This document shows positions 63,454-64,000 of a DNA stretch of 64,000 nucleotides, in pieces. Origin of the DNA: Pasteurella sp049670895 (GTDB lineage Bacteria; Pseudomonadota; Gammaproteobacteria; Enterobacterales; Pasteurellaceae); assembly GCF_049670895.1 (NCBI RefSeq), contig NZ_CP187170.1. The stretch is one strand, 5' to 3'. The notes below the pieces were generated by a model. That model saw nothing but the letters and a program-made list of their open reading frames with translations. It was not told the origin of the DNA and did no database searches. Within the stretch, counting starts at the first letter, position 1, and the number at the start of each line of letters is the position of its first letter. A program made the position numbers and the translations under genes.

Positions 63454-64000
63454 TTATTGCAAATGCTGCGTTTGATGATAAATTTCACCGCCCTTTTCAC
63501 GGAATTTTTCTGCCATTTCACGCAATCCAGCGGCTTGCGTTTCGGCTTGGTGTTGAGCCTCTTCTGCCACATTCACCACTTCAATGCTTTCCAAGCTTTT
63601 CGCATAATCACGCACTTCTTGGGTGATTTTCATTGAGCAGAATTTTGGTCCACACATTGAACAGAAATGGGCGACTTTGCCTGATTCTTGTGGCAAGGTT
63701 TCATCGTGGTAGGCACGTGCGGTTTCAGGATCGAGAGAAAGGTTAAATTGATCTTCCCAACGGAATTCAAAACGGGCTTTTGACATGGCATTATCACGAA
63801 TTTGTGCCGCTGGGTGTCCTTTGGCTAAATCCGCAGCGTGGGCAGCGATTTTGTAGGTGATCAGCCCTTGTTTAACATCCTCTTTGTCAGGCAAGCCTAA
63901 ATGTTCTTTCGGCGTTACATAGCAAAGCATCGCACAGCCAAACCAGCCGATCATCGCCGCCCCAATACCTGAGGTGAAATGGTCATAGCCTGGGGCAATA
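63454..64000 (-). CDS. thiC: Phosphomethylpyrimidine synthase (5' end outside window)
   Basis: About 182 C-terminal residues are in the window; the frame is open to base 64000 (IAPGYDHFTSGIGAAM precedes MIGWFGCAMLCYVTPKEHLG). Radical-SAM enzyme that turns AIR into HMP-phosphate. The C-terminal cluster CSMCGPKFCSMKI (CxxCxxxxC) is intact. A thiamine-pyrophosphate riboswitch would lie upstream and so is not visible. thiC-F-S-G-H are on one strand; thiE is not in the group. Confidence 0.97.
   Translation of the reverse strand, partial: IAPGYDHFTSGIGAAMIGWFGCAMLCYVTPKEHLGLPDKEDVKQGLITYKIAAHAADLAKGHPAAQIRDNAMSKARFEFRWEDQFNLSLDPETARAYHDETLPQESGKVAHFCSMCGPKFCSMKITQEVRDYAKSLESIEVVNVAEEAQHQAETQAAGLREMAEKFREKGGEIYHQTQHLQ

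Noticed and set aside
1..64000. Search for CRISPR arrays, insertion sequences, prophage genes and toxin-antitoxin pairs
   Set aside because: No regularly spaced repeats, transposase, integrase or paired small toxin genes were seen.

Overview
The window is ordinary chromosome of a gamma-proteobacterium of the family Pasteurellaceae. It is AT-rich and thickly sprinkled with the Haemophilus-type DNA uptake signal (core AAGTGCGGT), often in inverted pairs that double as terminators. Gene content and order (Tad locus, metT-leuW-gln tRNA cluster, metY-rimP-nusA-infB, ribH-nusB-thiL-pgpA) fit that family. The uptake signal points to the Haemophilus/Pasteurella/Aggregatibacter/Avibacterium side; I cannot name the species. 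I saw no prophage, insertion sequence, CRISPR array or rRNA operon.

Layout. 1-6.4 kb: 3' part of a tad (tight adherence pilus) locus, tadA(partial)-tadB-C-D-E-F-G, closed by a terminator. 6.4-13.9 kb: CPBP protease-like membrane protein, zapG/yhcB, ycaO, yafS-like methyltransferase divergent from gloB, hemA, nagC. 14.0-14.4 kb: tRNA operon Met-Leu-Gln-Gln with its own promoter. 14.8-24.6 kb: atypical Nramp-family transporter, prlC, ybaN-like gene, OppA-like lipoprotein, ribA, pgpB, nagK, a lipoprotein of unknown role, a kinase-like protein and a 44-residue lipoprotein. 24.6-31 kb: initiator tRNA, rimP, nusA, infB, rbfA, truB. 31-36 kb: autotransporter, tyrS, a candidate iron-regulated small RNA, sfsA. 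36-45 kb: trhP/yegQ, a large DUF945-like protein, metF, ettA, and a DUF1007 plus nickel/cobalt exporter-type pair. 45-50.4 kb: tyrP with TyrR boxes, then ribH-nusB-thiL-pgpA, a LysE-type exporter and dapB. 50.5-52.4 kb: three-gene lipoprotein operon (CsgG, DUF4810, DUF799 families). 52.4-55.6 kb: yfaE-type ferredoxin and nrdB, then a MetPS-type Na+/amino-acid transporter with its 30-residue small subunit. 56-58.8 kb: two-gene glycosyltransferase cassette. 58.9-64 kb: serS and the thiamine cluster thiC(partial)-thiF-thiS-thiG-thiH.

The most interesting items are not protein genes of known type: (1) a putative Fur-repressed small RNA of about 69 nt on the minus strand at 35181-35249, with a near-consensus promoter, two Fur-like boxes, a strong terminator and a C-rich loop able to pair with Shine-Dalgarno sequences; (2) a shorter possible small RNA at 43017-43064; (3) the GT-C/GT2 membrane glycosyltransferase pair at 56125-58789; (4) an Nramp-family transporter without the usual metal-binding motifs. 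All functional statements rest on reading the sequence and on family knowledge; no database search was run.
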